A stretch of 64,000 nt of DNA from Plectrocnemia conspersa (taxonomy: Eukaryota > Arthropoda > Insecta > Trichoptera > Polycentropodidae). The position numbers and the translations under genes are program-made. The notes under the pieces are model-generated. The model made no database searches, had not been told where the DNA came from, and worked only from the letters and a program-made list of their open reading frames with translations. This document shows positions 11,697 to 23,879 of the stretch, one piece after another (positions within the stretch are counted from its first letter, which is position 1; each line of letters starts with the position of its first letter). Where the stretch lies: the NCBI GenBank assembly GCA_009617715.1, contig VTFK01000523.1, forward strand, positions 1 through 64,000, given 5' to 3'.

Positions 11697-13376
11697 TTTA
11701 ATTACATACAACTTGATTAATCTATAAAATGTGCCTATAGTACTTTACATATGTGAATTTATTTTTAAATAAATAATATGTAGCTAATTTGTTGGTTCCA
11801 ACAATAAATTTTACATGAAGTACAGTTTCAGTAGGTTTATCTCATATAAACCGGACGGAATCTTTTTTTTTTTAATGGTCTTATAATAAATCGGTTAGTT
11901 TTAGTTTCACAAACACGGTTTCCGTCAATTTCACAGTATTTTGAAGGCGGCGTCTTAGTTTATTTACACTAACTTTAAGTCACATTTTAAAAGCAGAATT
12001 CATTAGAGTTCATTCTTTTTAACTAAGTAATTTTGCTTTCAAACGATATTTTTTGTTTATTAAAGAACTACTTGAGTGACAGTATAGTAATAAATTGTAC
12101 TGGTTGGTTGTATTGCAAGGGTTTAATTTCTGGTTTAAGTAAACTCTGTCTGATCGCAGATGAGGACGTTTGCGAGCCAATTGCATCGCTTTATACACTA
12201 CTGAAATATGCCCACATCTTAATAGAAACGTTTCTAATGGCCACTCTGGCGATCAGTTACAAAGAGTCAATAAGCAATAGTAATGTGCACAGGGTAGAAT
12301 GTATTGCTTAGCGCGTGTCTTTTTTGAGAAAATAGCTATTTTTGGCGGTACTTGTAAGTAATTAACGCCTTAGAATGGGTGTGCTATTAGGTGGTCTGTG
12401 CAAAATTACTAATTATTGATGCAATTATTTAGAACTATCTTTTATTTTGTGTGTGTTATCGCTTTCAAGACAAGTTGCTCTTTTATTTTGTTTATTTAAA
12501 TGGTCGTTAAATTATAACACATGTGCAGGTGGTTAAAACCCTTACAGTTGTTTTTTTTTATTTTTTCGCATACTGTACTATACGATTGTTCTAAGCATTC
12601 TTTTGGCACATTTGACTGAATTCCTAACAAAAAAAGCAATAAATTTAGTTTGATTACCAGAAATGGCATTACAGCAAAGAGCAAGGGTAGCTACATGTGT
12701 GCTACATTTTGAGCCCGAGCAGTACAATACTCGCAGTCTGAACTAATTCGTAAAAAAATGTAACAAATCAAGCTTATTGGCCAATATATTAGTTTGAAGT
12801 AGAAATTGAAATGAAATACCAGATTATCTGGTTTAATAAATCGTTTTACGTGATTCACAAAAAAAAACAGGGGCTTAAGAAAACTTTCGTTTTTAAACAA
12901 CTTATATTTGTATATACTATGTATATGGTCCCAATCCTCTAAAAATACAGCTAAAGAACTGAGAAACGCTGGTATAGTGTGTTGAAAGGAAGTTTCACAC
13001 GGATCTTACGCAGTAGCGTAATATAAAGGCTAACAGATTTATTGTTTGGTTAGGTTGTAGAAATTGGATTTTTTCGTTGAATATAAAAAAAATGAAAGTC
13101 ATTAATTATTTTTATGTAAACTAGGAAGTGTGCGAATAAATCATGCGAACTAAAAACAAATGGATGATAACGGTAAAAAATGACGTGAATTAATTGATGG
13201 CTTGTGTGGCTTGACAATAACAATTCATATAAAAACGATTAAATTATGTTTGTGATTATATTTATGTATAAATAAAATATATATAAAAAATGCTAAGCAA
13301 TTATTGTTTTATTTTATATTAAAAACATGTTTTCTTAATAAATTAAACATAAATGTTATTAAAATATTGACACAAG

Positions 13377-14800
13377 TAGGGTATCCAATCCCGAGATATG
13401 TCCACGATTTTAAATACCTATCCATCTAGGGATTAAAAATATAATTCTGAAATTTTGGGATTTTTTACATCAACAAAATTCGAATTGGCTTGTATAAAAA
13501 AAACGTAATGTTTGATGCTTGACTATATGTGCTTACAGATAATAAATAACTACAAAAGTCGATAAAATAGGGATGTACTCATCACTGTATTACTCACACA
13601 CACTCATTCGCATTTATGTAACGTCAATTATACATCACTCATTAAATTCACTTATTTGTTACTGAAGTTATTTACAAAATTATTCAAATTCAACCTTTGG
13701 AATCATACTCGGAAGAAGACGAGCAATATGAATTCAACGATAGATATGAAAAAAGAAAAAAAAAATTGTAAATTATTGTGAATCTGAAAAACACTGCTTT
13801 ATAGATGTTTTGTAACCCTAAATGATGTGACTTTGCAGCTAGTAAGAGACAGATTGAATCTAGTTAGGAGTTTTATTAGATTATATTTATATATGTTACG
13901 AAAGACGATTATTGGCGAGATGTTTTTCCCAAACAGTGGTGGAGAAGCTGGCGGACGGATGATGTCCGTGGAAGATCCTCAGAGGTCTTGTAAGGTGCGT
14001 GGCAGCGACAGTATAGCGGAGAATGATCTCTCTCTGTGAGTGCCAGGGGCTGCAAACCTTGCTCACCAATCACAATCAGGCAGCGATCATCCAGCCAATC
14101 AACGCACTCGCTTCTTAGAATCGATGAAATAAGTATACGCCTTTAGAAAGTGACATTTTGTTGATAGATATCTCTGAGGTGAATTGCGTATGTGTAACGA
14201 GTTTTTTTGTGGCCTCACGGTGCTACATTGTTTTCTGTCCGCGTTTCATAACAAAGAAATATTCATTCAATGCACCGGAGAATCCTTGCGCGTTATTTAT
14301 GAGGGAACCCTTTAGTTCAAGTCGTAACGAGAGTCGTAACGAGAGCCATTGTGTAATCGCACTATTGTTAAATAATCACTTTTGGTCACAGTAATTATGC
14401 GAGTTACAAGAAGGTGTTTTACAAACGTGGCTCATGTGTGGTCCGCCACAGATGTAAATATAATGAGAAAATTCGTGATAACATTATTAATAAAAATTAT
14501 CACATACTATTTTACAAAAAAAAAGTTAAGAACGAGCATGGAAAAGATTTCTCACTTATATTAGACTGTCTAATCAAATTTATTAGTCTTTATAATATGC
14601 CGAAGCAATTTATTTTTTAAAAGAAAAGTACACAAAAAACGCAAAAAGACGATATTAATGAAAATAAAACCGATAAAACGAAAAGTTTTAGTCAGTTTCT
14701 ACCAATTTTATTAATTTTATTTATATATTTAATTTAAATTTAAAAAAATCAGATTCCAGGATATTGATCCCGAAATTTTGCTCCGGGATTGGATTCCATA
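13377..14800. mobile_element. hAT-type element 2, carrying a nested repeat
   Basis: The element is 1424 bp. The left end is TAGGGTATCCAATCCCG and the reverse-complemented right end is TATGGAATCCAATCCCG, 15 of 17 identical. It is flanked by 8-bp near-duplications gacacaag (13369-13376) and gtcacaag (14801-14808), seven of eight identical. The TIRs resemble those of the 5.3-kb element (TAGGG-x-x-TCCAA), so both belong to related hAT families. The interior includes an acidic short frame near 13690 and the unidentified dispersed repeat at 13815-14400. No hAT transposase domain could be recognised. Confidence 0.65.
13815..14400 (+). repeat. Unidentified dispersed repeat, copy B (inside hAT element 2)
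   Basis: It aligns with copy C (50445-51075) over nearly its whole length. Shared blocks include TGTGACTTTGCAG, GGTGGAGAAGCTGGCGGA, the ACGCCTTTAGAAAGTGACATTT region, CATTGTTTTC, and CAACAAAGAAATAT/ATAACAAAGAAATAT. It also holds a 12-base tandem pair, GTCGTAACGAGA, at 14321-14344. It carries short open frames (13827-14039 and 14158-14394) that match no known protein. Confidence 0.55.
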
Positions 14801-15744
14801 GTCACAAGCATGCATCGTTATTATTATTGTTAAAACTTAAAAATGAATATTCGCTTTAATACATAGCTAGTACAATGACATGTAATTAAAATATAGCGTG
14901 ATAAGTGTTAATAATTTACATAATAATAGCGATGTGTGAATAGGCTAATTACGTGATAAATTTTAAAAGCGTATTATTTCTAGGGGAAATATTTAAGTCA
15001 TAGCATAAAATATGTTTTATAATACTACAATATTAAATAAAAAAAATATAAAATAAAACAATATTTTATTGAATTATTTTGTAGACAGAAGTTTGCTTGC
15101 GATATATCTTCAGATTTTATTTAAAAAAAAAGGTTTTGATCGTTATTGGATTCCTCGAAATTTATATACATTTGATGTCATGCCAAAATGACGTCTTGAC
15201 AATTTGTAAAATGCTGTATGAATATTCGTTTAATACAAATATACTGTATGTATATTTGTTTTATACAAATATAAGACATACATTACAAAATCAAACGTAC
15301 ATAAATATAAAATCTACGACATTGATAAAATAATTTCAACTGGCTAATGGTTTTGATTTGGTTTAACTACTCATTTTTACCAAAAACACTGGTTTGTGTA
15401 TTTAATTGAAAATATTAAAATTTATTTGCTGATTTACCTAACAAGCAATATAATATATAAAATGTGTGTAATAAGGTGGGGCAAAAAAAATTTTTGATTC
15501 TCTATAATGTGGTAATGTTGCCTCCTATATTTATCGTGATGAAGGAGGGGGGTAAGCATCGTCTCATATTACAATTTTAGACGACTAACGTTATAATTAT
15601 AAAATTTGTAATTCAAAAACGTTGAAAGGTGATAAGCACAATGAAACTTGCAAACATTTTGTAAATTCCCGTTTTACTAACACATTACGCGAGCATAAAA
15701 TATTAAAATTTAAATCAATTTATTCACCTATATTGAACCATATA

Positions 15745-15990
15745 TTAGGTATAACAAACTATAGCGTATCGATCGTAAAATTTAATATTATATAAAAAAT
15801 GTTCAATTTAGTCCATTTCTATTAACTTTTAATATGGTGCGGGACAGAAAGATGTCAACCGATATATTTACGTCGTTTTTTCTTATTATATAAGGCAACT
15901 TTTTCGCACTATAACGATTCGAATAAAATAATAAAAAAAAATGACCCACTTTACATGCATTTTTTATAATATATGACTTATTAGGTAAAC
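15745..15990 (+). repeat. Spaced direct repeat, left copy
   Basis: About 246 bases repeat at 16109-16359, offset by 364-365 bases. The core (ATGTTCAATTTAGTCCATTT and GGTGCGGGACAGAAAGATGT) is nearly identical between copies, with more divergence at the edges. About 118 unrelated bases separate them. The sequence is not a recognised TE. The pair could be long terminal repeats of a very short element or a local segmental duplication. Confidence 0.75.
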
Positions 15991-16108
15991 ATTTTTTAAA
16001 TATTTCCGTTTTGAAAATGAGTAACCATAAACCAAACCATACCAGTTCAAAAAACATTAAAATGAAAAAGCCTGTTCATTTTCAATCGATTAGATGCTCG
16101 GTTTATTA

Positions 16109-16359
16109 TTCAAGTATAATAAACTATAACGTATGGATCGTAGAATTTAATGTTATATAAAAAATGTTCAATTTAGTCCATTTCTATTAACTTTTAATAC
16201 GGTGCGGGACAGAAAGATGTCAATCGATATATTTACGTCATTTTTTCTTATTTTATAAGATAACTTTTTCGAACTACAGCGATTCGAAAAAATAAATAAA
16301 AGTTTTGAAAACCCTCAAAGCTACATACATTTTTTATAATATATTACTTTTTAGGTAAA
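16109..16359 (+). repeat. Spaced direct repeat, right copy
   Basis: This is the partner of 15745-15990 in the same orientation, and both copies end in TTAGGTAAA. Differences are mainly point changes plus small indels, so the duplication is old but not ancient. Neither copy holds a convincing coding frame. Confidence 0.75.
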
Positions 16360-16374
16360 TCACTAATTACTTGC

Positions 16375-17075
16375 CAACTCTTCTCTGGCAAAAACCATCC
16401 GACAGCTCAATACTGTGCATCGATATATTGATATTTTCTCGTGCACATACGGGAAATTGGTTCAGTTCGTATGTGGCAATACAAACCTGTTGAGGTGAGT
16501 TGTGTCTGTCTTTATATCACGTTTACATTTTTATAGTTATAAAAGTATATATGTAAATATTTATATGTATTTTATGCTTTTGAACATCGTGAGGTAAATC
16601 TGTCAGGCTACGATGGTCTTAGTTTTAGTAAATGAATAGATTTTATATTTATGTACGTTCTATTTTGTAATGTGTCTTATATAATATTATAATATTATTT
16701 TATTACATCCTAAATCAAAATATCATTTCACTCTACCTTAAACAAGATTCTCAACTCTGAGCACCTGTTCAATTTTTTCAACGTCTCCCTTTCCTGCTAA
16801 CAGGGCCGACTCTCGGACTTTTCCCTCCCGTAAGTGATAACGCTAGTTTGGGGCTTTTGTTGAGTAAAGTTCGCGTGAGAAACTCGACGCTTTGTTACTG
16901 TCTTTTGGCAACGAATTGAAGCTACCCGAAGTTGCCCCGCGCACGCTGCAAAAGGTTGTTTTATTAACAAAGTTACCCTCAACTTCTTCCCGTATATTTT
17001 ATGGTGGTCATATTATCGCTAAATTTCACCGCGGACGACTATATATTGTTAACACAACGAAGAGCATAACATAAT
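16375..17075. other. GC-richer unexplained island
   Basis: Complex sequence beginning CCAACTCTTCTCTGGC near 16376 and resuming at 16740-17060. The later part contains an intron-like GGTGAG near 16494 and short frames on both strands (16797-16982 minus, 16892-17074 plus). No protein family is recognised. It could be a conserved non-coding block or an unknown repeat. Confidence 0.3.
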
Positions 17076-17589
17076 TGTATGCAATAGATATATGATAGTA
17101 AATGGTGAACTTTAAAGCAGGTCATCTGCATAGCGAAACAGGCATATTTATTTATTTAAATTCAATTAAGTGTGTCGTTATCTAACAGGTAGCGGCAATG
17201 AGTTACGATTATCGAAAAACAATACATAACATTATTACAATACACAAAAAATTATTACATGGTAAAATAATACATAATGAGAAACGAAAAAATCATAAAA
17301 TAATAAAATCAAATGATACGAACAGGAATAGCTCTCTCTAGCTGATATTAAACCAATTTTCAATGCAGGCGAGTCGTGAGTGCAGACGTCTTGCATCTAA
17401 CATGCATGAAAAGAGGACTCGATCGTGATTCTCGAAGACGTTTCAGAACCCAAAATTTAAATTATTCAAGATTATTTTGAATATAGACGGGACTTTTCAG
17501 TAACTTAAAGAAATTTTTGGTAACATACAAGTTTCTGCAAAACCGTATCCTATCTTTCTTAAGTATTCAGATTAAAAAAAAATATTAAA

Positions 17590-18045
17590 CGATTTAATCA
17601 TGCTGCAATTTAAAATGTCATAGAAGACACGAGTAACTGCCGGATCGGCAAAGTGAAATGCGTTTCTTATAACAAAGCCCAGCATCTTGAAAGATTTATT
17701 GCAGACGTCGCGTCGTTTACGTATAAACCTTTACTTGTTCTGAAAAGTAATTTTGAGATCATAATTAAAATTTTCTTTACTTAAAACATTTTCACCGAGA
17801 TCGTAAAAATAATTTTATGGGGAACAGAATCGATAAAATGACACAGTATGTCACATTCTGACACTAAAGGGCTGACGGTTAACGGAAGCCTATCTCCATA
17901 GAGAATCTAAATCCCTTTGTAAAAAGAAGGAATCCGCCACAGATCGAATGTATTAACATTTTTAAATCATCTGCGTGCAAAAGAAAACTTGAATTTTTGA
18001 CTGCTCTATTTATGTCATTAATAGATAAGCGGCCGTTTGGGCACC
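17590..18045 (-). pseudogene. Jockey/CR1-like LINE RT fragment
   Basis: Reading the minus strand: INDINRAVKNSSFLLHADDLKM covers RT motif C (here HADD, usually YADD or FADD). A frameshifted stretch follows, equivalent to FLQ-x-DL-x-SLW, then KSFKMLGFVIRNAFHFADP, the thumb/C-terminal signature of these elements (usually SKMLGFVMRN). It aligns with the 54-kb minus-strand element across the same region at the DNA level. Several stops and frame changes make it non-functional. Confidence 0.75.
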
Positions 18046-18049
18046 GCCA

Positions 18050-18080
18050 TTTTGGCGCCGGCCAATTTGACCCTGCACGC
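18050..18080. promoter_or_regulatory. E2F-like TTTTGGCGCC site in a GC-rich block
   Basis: TTTTGGCGCC at 18050-18059 matches the E2F consensus, preceded by CCGCCAT and followed by GGCCAATT, at the upstream edge of the LINE fragment. Several such motifs in 30 bases is unusual for this composition, but there is no nearby gene start, so this is a weak regulatory candidate. Confidence 0.2.
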
Positions 18081-18504
18081 TTTGGCACTCAGATCACAAA
18101 AAGCCGATAAATGTATCATCTAGTAAGAATCGATAAGGTTGAATGCTTGATAATATTTTTTGTTGAGTATCTTTGGTATTTAATTACAACATGACATTCG
18201 AGTGGAAATAAAAATTTTATTGAGTGCGATTTGACGAGGAATTATTTTAAGAGATATATGCATTCAAATAAATACTTAATAAAACATTTTTTTGTGCACT
18301 TATGTAATATATATTTTTGGATTTTTTTTCGTTGCAGAAAGTTATTCATGGGGTGTTCTCTGCTCTGACTACCGCTACCGCTCGCTTGAACAAAATCTTT
18401 TATAAAACAATTATTTTATATTTTACTCATTTAAAATATCGATAATTAAATTAAAATCCAAAAAATACGAACACCATATTAGCTGAATATTTATATCTCG
18501 AAAC

Positions 18505-18507
<3 letters not shown>

Positions 18508-18535
<28 letters not shown>
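18508..18535. repeat. (TA)14 microsatellite
   Basis: 28 uninterrupted bases of alternating T and A. Shorter TA tracts occur at 36529-36546 and 40522-40544. Confidence 0.95.
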
Positions 18536-18538
<3 letters not shown>

Positions 18539-20194
18539 TCAAAAAAGTAACAAAGTTTTTCTGCATTTTATTGATGACAAATATTGTCAAAATGGCAGGG
18601 CCTATACGGCTTCGCCAAATCGTTTCACTCTGACCTTCAAAGTAGTGAATATACTATTGTTTATCACAACCGCTGGTTTTTAATCACATTTAATGACGTG
18701 TCAGTATATTTATTTTTCTATGTTAGTATTCTAGTATAAATTTTATACTTCAGAAAAAAATATTAACTTATAGTTCGATTTTATTCACAATTTCATTATT
18801 TGTTTGTGTTGTATAAAAATTGTATAATAAGTACAAGTAAAACCATAAAAATAAGATTGTTTTTATACATTCATACGTTAAGAAAGTATCTTTAGTTTAT
18901 TTAAAGTTACAATTTTAAATTTAATATAATTTTCACAAATAATTTTTTACCCTTTTAATAAATAAAAAAAACACTCGTTAACCATTAGTAAAACTGCACT
19001 AGTTAAAACCTCGAATCTGGAAATGTGCCAAATAATATATGTTCACATTTAGGCAGAGCAGTTGTCACTTCATTAATTTAGTTGTTAGCCATACTTACTA
19101 TTTATTATTTAATTAAAATGAAGAACTAGAGTATTCACTCGTTAATCATTTTATTCTTATCAAAAGTGGGTATTTTATTTTTTAACGAAAAAACCTTTAT
19201 ACATTACTGACTCTATCTGCGTTTATTTGCCTTATAGAAAAATAAAATTTGGCTATCGAATTACATCCGTTTATCGGCTATAGTCGTTACTTAAACACTT
19301 TAGGCGTTTTATGGGTAAATTTGGTACACAAAACGCTTTTTATAAATTATATTTTTATTTTTGCTTTTGGTATGTTCTTTTCATGGGTATTTTACGATTG
19401 TATGCCACGAACATATATTTTCACAATAATAAATAACAAATCATTTTATAAATTAGCTTACTCATGTATAGCTATTATTTTGCTTTAAAATAAACATACT
19501 ATAATAAACATAGAGTATAAGGAAAAATCAATATTATTTTAGTAAGTATAATAATTTAATGAAAGTAAGAGTAAACGTAAAAGTTAAAATAATACTCTGT
19601 ATAACAATATTGTAAATAAACTAAATGTTTATGTAAAATATCGTTTTGATTTTATAATTAAATAATTAGAAAAGCAATTAGGCTTGAAAATATTTTTTTT
19701 GTGCATTTTATAATGAATTAGGCTTGAACGTATCTACATTTTAATTATCTGGATCAAAATATAACATTTAAATGTTGAAAAAGTTTTATTTTAATTCCTT
19801 AATTTGATTAGTTATTTATAGTAATCAATAGTTTTGGTGCATATTTTTTGTTATAGTTGATTTAAATATTTTTACTGCTAATTGTATTTGTATTATTTTA
19901 TTAAAATCAAACTAAATTAAAGAAGTCATAATTCAAGGTATTATGGAGGCACGTTTTATTTGTATAAAATTTGTCATTGCATAAAAATCATCAATGTATA
20001 AAAAACTTATTTTAAATTATACGTTTTATTCAAGGTTTTTGATTTTTTAAAGTAATATTTAATGTAACTTAATGATATTATTAATTAATGTAACAAACGT
20101 ATTATATAGTTATTTTATTAATATATCACTTTGTTGCGATGTAGAGTGTAACTCAGAACATAAAAATTACTATTCCGAAGAAACAAATATATCT

Positions 20195-21218
20195 CAAGTG
20201 GTAATAAACCCTCCTTGGAGGAAGTAAACAAAGCGTTTATGCGTCTTAAAAATAATAAGTCACAAAGTACGTACAACCTTTATGCAGAGATGCCTAATAG
20301 AGGTGGGTATACTCTTCTGCAACACATACACAACATATTTGGTAAAATATATGATGCATAAGAAGGAAGACCCAATAGTATTTTTAAACTACAGAGATAT
20401 AACATCATTTAATATAGAATTTAAAATATTATCTAATATTATAGCGAGCCACTTTCAACCCTATACAGAAAAAATTGTTGAGAAATACCAATGTGGTATT
20501 TAATTCGATAAATTTTAGAAAATTCAAGGAATTTAGAAGTGAGACGCAGACATATTTATTCATTTTAAAGCTACACATAACTACATAGAGGTAGAATATT
20601 TACAGGTATGGAGAAATTGGGCGTCTCAAAAAAGCTTATATCCAAGGTAAACTCACAATGAAAAGTTTTATATATCTAGGAAGTCTGGAATGAGCCAAAA
20701 CGACATCAACGAGTAAATCAAAACATATATGCTTTTTTGGTCTAATAAATTAGAGCAAAATACTCGTCACATTACTTATGTACAAAATATTGATTCTACC
20801 TGTGCTGATGGTTCAAAGTTCGACAATTAATAGAGCAGATGAACGACTGCTTGACACATTTTAGAGAAAAGCACTACGAAGGATATTCGACGCGACGCGA
20901 CTGGCGTATCAGACCAACAACGATCTCTACTGTCTCTTTCAAAGAGAAACTGTAACTACCTCAACTTGATGTGAAGGCAATATTGCGCAAATGAGTTCTA
21001 CTGAACCGTCAAGGCAAAATCTGGACAACAAGCTTGATTATCAAAGATCGGCAAGAAGACAATAGCTTTGTTGGTTAGAGGATATGACAAAAGATTCTAA
21101 TGTAACCTAAAACAACAAATAAAAAACTAGCGCAGGATCGGAAAAGATATTCAAAATTCTTAATAACGGCCTCTCTTGGGTTATCGGGCCAATCATAATG
21201 ATGAAGATGGTCACTTTT
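20195..21218 (+). pseudogene. RTE-type LINE, internally deleted
   Basis: Ordered matches to RTE/BovB-like reverse transcriptase: EEVNKAFMRLKNNKS; AEMPNRGGYTLLQHIHNIF; NYRDITSFNIEFKILSNII with PYTEKIVEKYQCGI; LFILKLHIT and EKLGVSKKLISKV; YLGS; the INRADERLLDTF thumb region; DWRIR; and a C-terminal WLEDM. The segment holding the YADD catalytic motif, about 100-150 residues between KLISKV and YLGS, is absent. Stops and frameshifts are frequent. The 3' end finishes near AATGATGAAGATGG, like the short trinucleotide tails of RTE elements. This is a dead copy. Confidence 0.85.
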
Positions 21219-21499
21219 TTGATTTACTACTGACTACTGACTTACTACTCACAACGCACGAGTAGGTCGTCCCACATCATCAAGTCTAACTACCATATAT
21301 TATTCAATATAACGTTAACAGTATGAGAGGCATTATCGTGCGCATCTTGTAATACATTATCAATAGAATTAGTTTTCAAAGTGTTTTAACAAAAATAAAC
21401 ACTAAGACTTTATTAATAGATTTCAATATAATTATTAAATATTAAATGTAGCTCAATTTTTTTAATAAAGTGACAAAATAGCATTATGTCTTCTAAAAG

Positions 21500-22130
21500 G
21501 GCATATTTTATTTTTACCCGCACGGACGTGACTCGGCCAGAACATCAAATTACCGCCCATTTGACTTTACCTTTAGAAGAGTTTCACTTAACACTTTTAC
21601 TCACACATTCACTCATTTATACTAACATTCACAAAATAGAAATATAAACTCTTAACCATGGTGTCGTATATGGATTTCTCCGGCAAAGCACGCGCCATTG
21701 CCGTTACTTACTGCAACAAGCTGTTAGTGCTTCACGAACACACTTTCGGCGCTCGTTTCCTTTGCCCTTTCATATACGAAATGCCCTCCCACACATAACA
21801 ATTTCCCAGCTCCTAGAACAAAATCTTTATTACGCCTTTTTCTCTCCGTTCTTCGCGGGAGACTCAGTTTCGCTCGTGCGACCATCGACGTGAATGGGAA
21901 ATATCGGGGCAGACCGAAAGTTAGAGACATCTGGCAACATGAACTAATCGGATGCGATAAAACAATATTTATTAATGAGTTTTGTTGAATAATTAACCTT
22001 TTAATGTTTATTACTTTTGTATGTGAAGTATTAAACATGAACAGTTAGACGATGGCGGAACTACATACTACATGGTGCAAGAGCCCGCGGGAAATAGAGG
22101 CGGAGAATTATTAAAGTTCTATTACCATCA
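21500..22130. other. GC-richer island with an unidentified 104-codon frame
   Basis: The minus strand is open from 22038 to 21724 and includes a basic stretch (PRRTERKRRNK) and LLCVGGHFVYE. The plus strand is also largely open, reading GKYRGRPKVRDIW. I recognise no domain. An overlapping second frame and no splice or promoter context argue against a host gene. An unclassified repeat is the likelier explanation. Confidence 0.3.
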
Positions 22131-22739
22131 AAGTTTAGGAAAAATGAAATAAAACACTAACACAGCTAAATACAACTAATTTAAATAGATGATATGTAGA
22201 TTTTTCTATTGACTGCAAAAAAAAATCATACTGAATTTTATTTATTTTTTTGTACTTCATTCTTTTACGAATATAACCATAGGTTGTATATTAAAATATT
22301 TATATTTCTTCTACTTTTATATAGTATTTCCTTATAATTGTTGATTTCAATTAGCATTGTGATTAAAGATAATCACAAAAGAAATGGAAACAGAGCAAGA
22401 ACTCGCAGAATAGTATTATATCTTAAAGCAGCTTAAAATTCAATGGAATATTTAAGAAAAATATATTTTATTGTGCTCCAAATAATTAGAATAATAAAAA
22501 AGGGAGAAGATTTACCATTAAATATTATGTTGCAACTTTCGGATGTTCCAAATCCATTCAATATTTTTATATTTTATATAAATAATATTTCATTAGGTGC
22601 CCTACTATTATTACTATATATCAATTAGTTGTATTGTATTTTCTTGTTTGCACGGCAGACGTTTTGAAAAAATACCCCTTCTAAGATACTTTGTTAAAAC
22701 AAAGTTGGTTGTAATTATTATTATTTAATTCGTTTTACA

Positions 22740-23070
22740 ACACTTAATAAATGTTCTCTGTTGACGTGTTTGAACGCTGCAGGCGTCTCCGAAGTGGGTT
22801 TGCTCTGGATTCCGGACGTTAAGCTGGATCAGTGAATGCGAAGAGAGAAGCGGCGGCTTTTAGGTTCTTCAACGGATTAAAGTTGAGTTTACCTCTCTTG
22901 AAGAGTATGTGAATGCAAACACAAGTGTTTCTGAGAAAGTGAGTTCTCAGATTAGGTGTCTAACAGGAGGTGAATGAAAGAAGATTTCAAAGGAAGCATT
23001 TAAGAAGTGCTTAGAGGAAATGTCTCAAAGAAAGTGGTTCTTTGTTGCCCGCGTTTCTATATTTATATAC
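22740..23070 (+). other. Unidentified coding-like relic
   Basis: The + strand reads NAAGVSEVGLLWIPDVKLDQ near 22779-22838, then stops; a purine-rich stretch of interrupted frames runs to 23060. The composition is more balanced than the flanks. It may be an old transposon or gene fragment; no family is recognised. Confidence 0.25.
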
Positions 23071-23534
23071 ATGGCTATATATTATATTGTTGTGCCCCCG
23101 TTTTTGGTAGAAAGATCAATAATATAAGTTTTTGAGTTATTTTTTCAAATTTATGTTGGCCATTACAGCAGAAAATCATGAATGCACGCGTTATTTTTTT
23201 TCAAAGCGACAGATATTTTAATTATTTTCTGGTTTATAACGGGTACAATATAGCTTTGGCTAATAAAAGTTTTCTCACGGTGATGTCCCATTTTATCAAA
23301 GAAATCTATTTTATTTTTAGACTTAGCGTCAAATTAGTGTATTTTATGATTAAAAAACATTAATTAATTAATTTAATTGTAAATAGAAAAATGGTTCAAT
23401 TGATGAAACCAAAATTATTTTTATCAAAATTTCAATAAATATACTGTTTACCTTGTTTTTTTAATATTATACTTATGGAAACACCTGGTTTTGTATAGAA
23501 TATAATCGTCGCTTTTTATAAGAAACGATTACGC

Positions 23535-23830
23535 AGGCGAAGGGTATTACGCGCGAGGTGTCTCATTCATATGTAACGAGAAACGCGCCAAGTTATTGTC
23601 TTTCGCCTAATCGAAAATCTGTTATTTTCATTCGGGAAAAAGGGCGCATTACAAAGATTACCCAAAATGGGTATGAGGCTATAGAGGCACGCGAGAAAAC
23701 AAATAACCGACTAATGGCCACAGTAATGGGTAAAACGATACGCCTGCGGTGGTTTTTCAATGTTTTTAAGAAAAAATCTTTAAGAAATAATCTGAATTTG
23801 AAAGGTCGTTGTAAAATTTGCTTCTAAGTA
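23535..23830 (+). other. Unidentified 89-codon open frame
   Basis: An open frame from 23558 to 23827 is basic and has no recognisable domain, signal or membrane segment. Codon-level evidence is absent and no splice signals flag it. It is listed because the stretch is more complex than its AT-rich surroundings; a non-coding island is the default reading. Confidence 0.2.
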
Positions 23831-23879
23831 CTGCAAGGGACTATCAATTAACCAGTTAAATGGTTCTGGTTAAAAGTAA

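Noticed and set aside
13685..13760. piggyBac-like acidic start (SYSEEDEQYEF)
   Set aside because: A short acidic run alone is not diagnostic. The surrounding element has hAT-type 8-bp flanks rather than TTAA.
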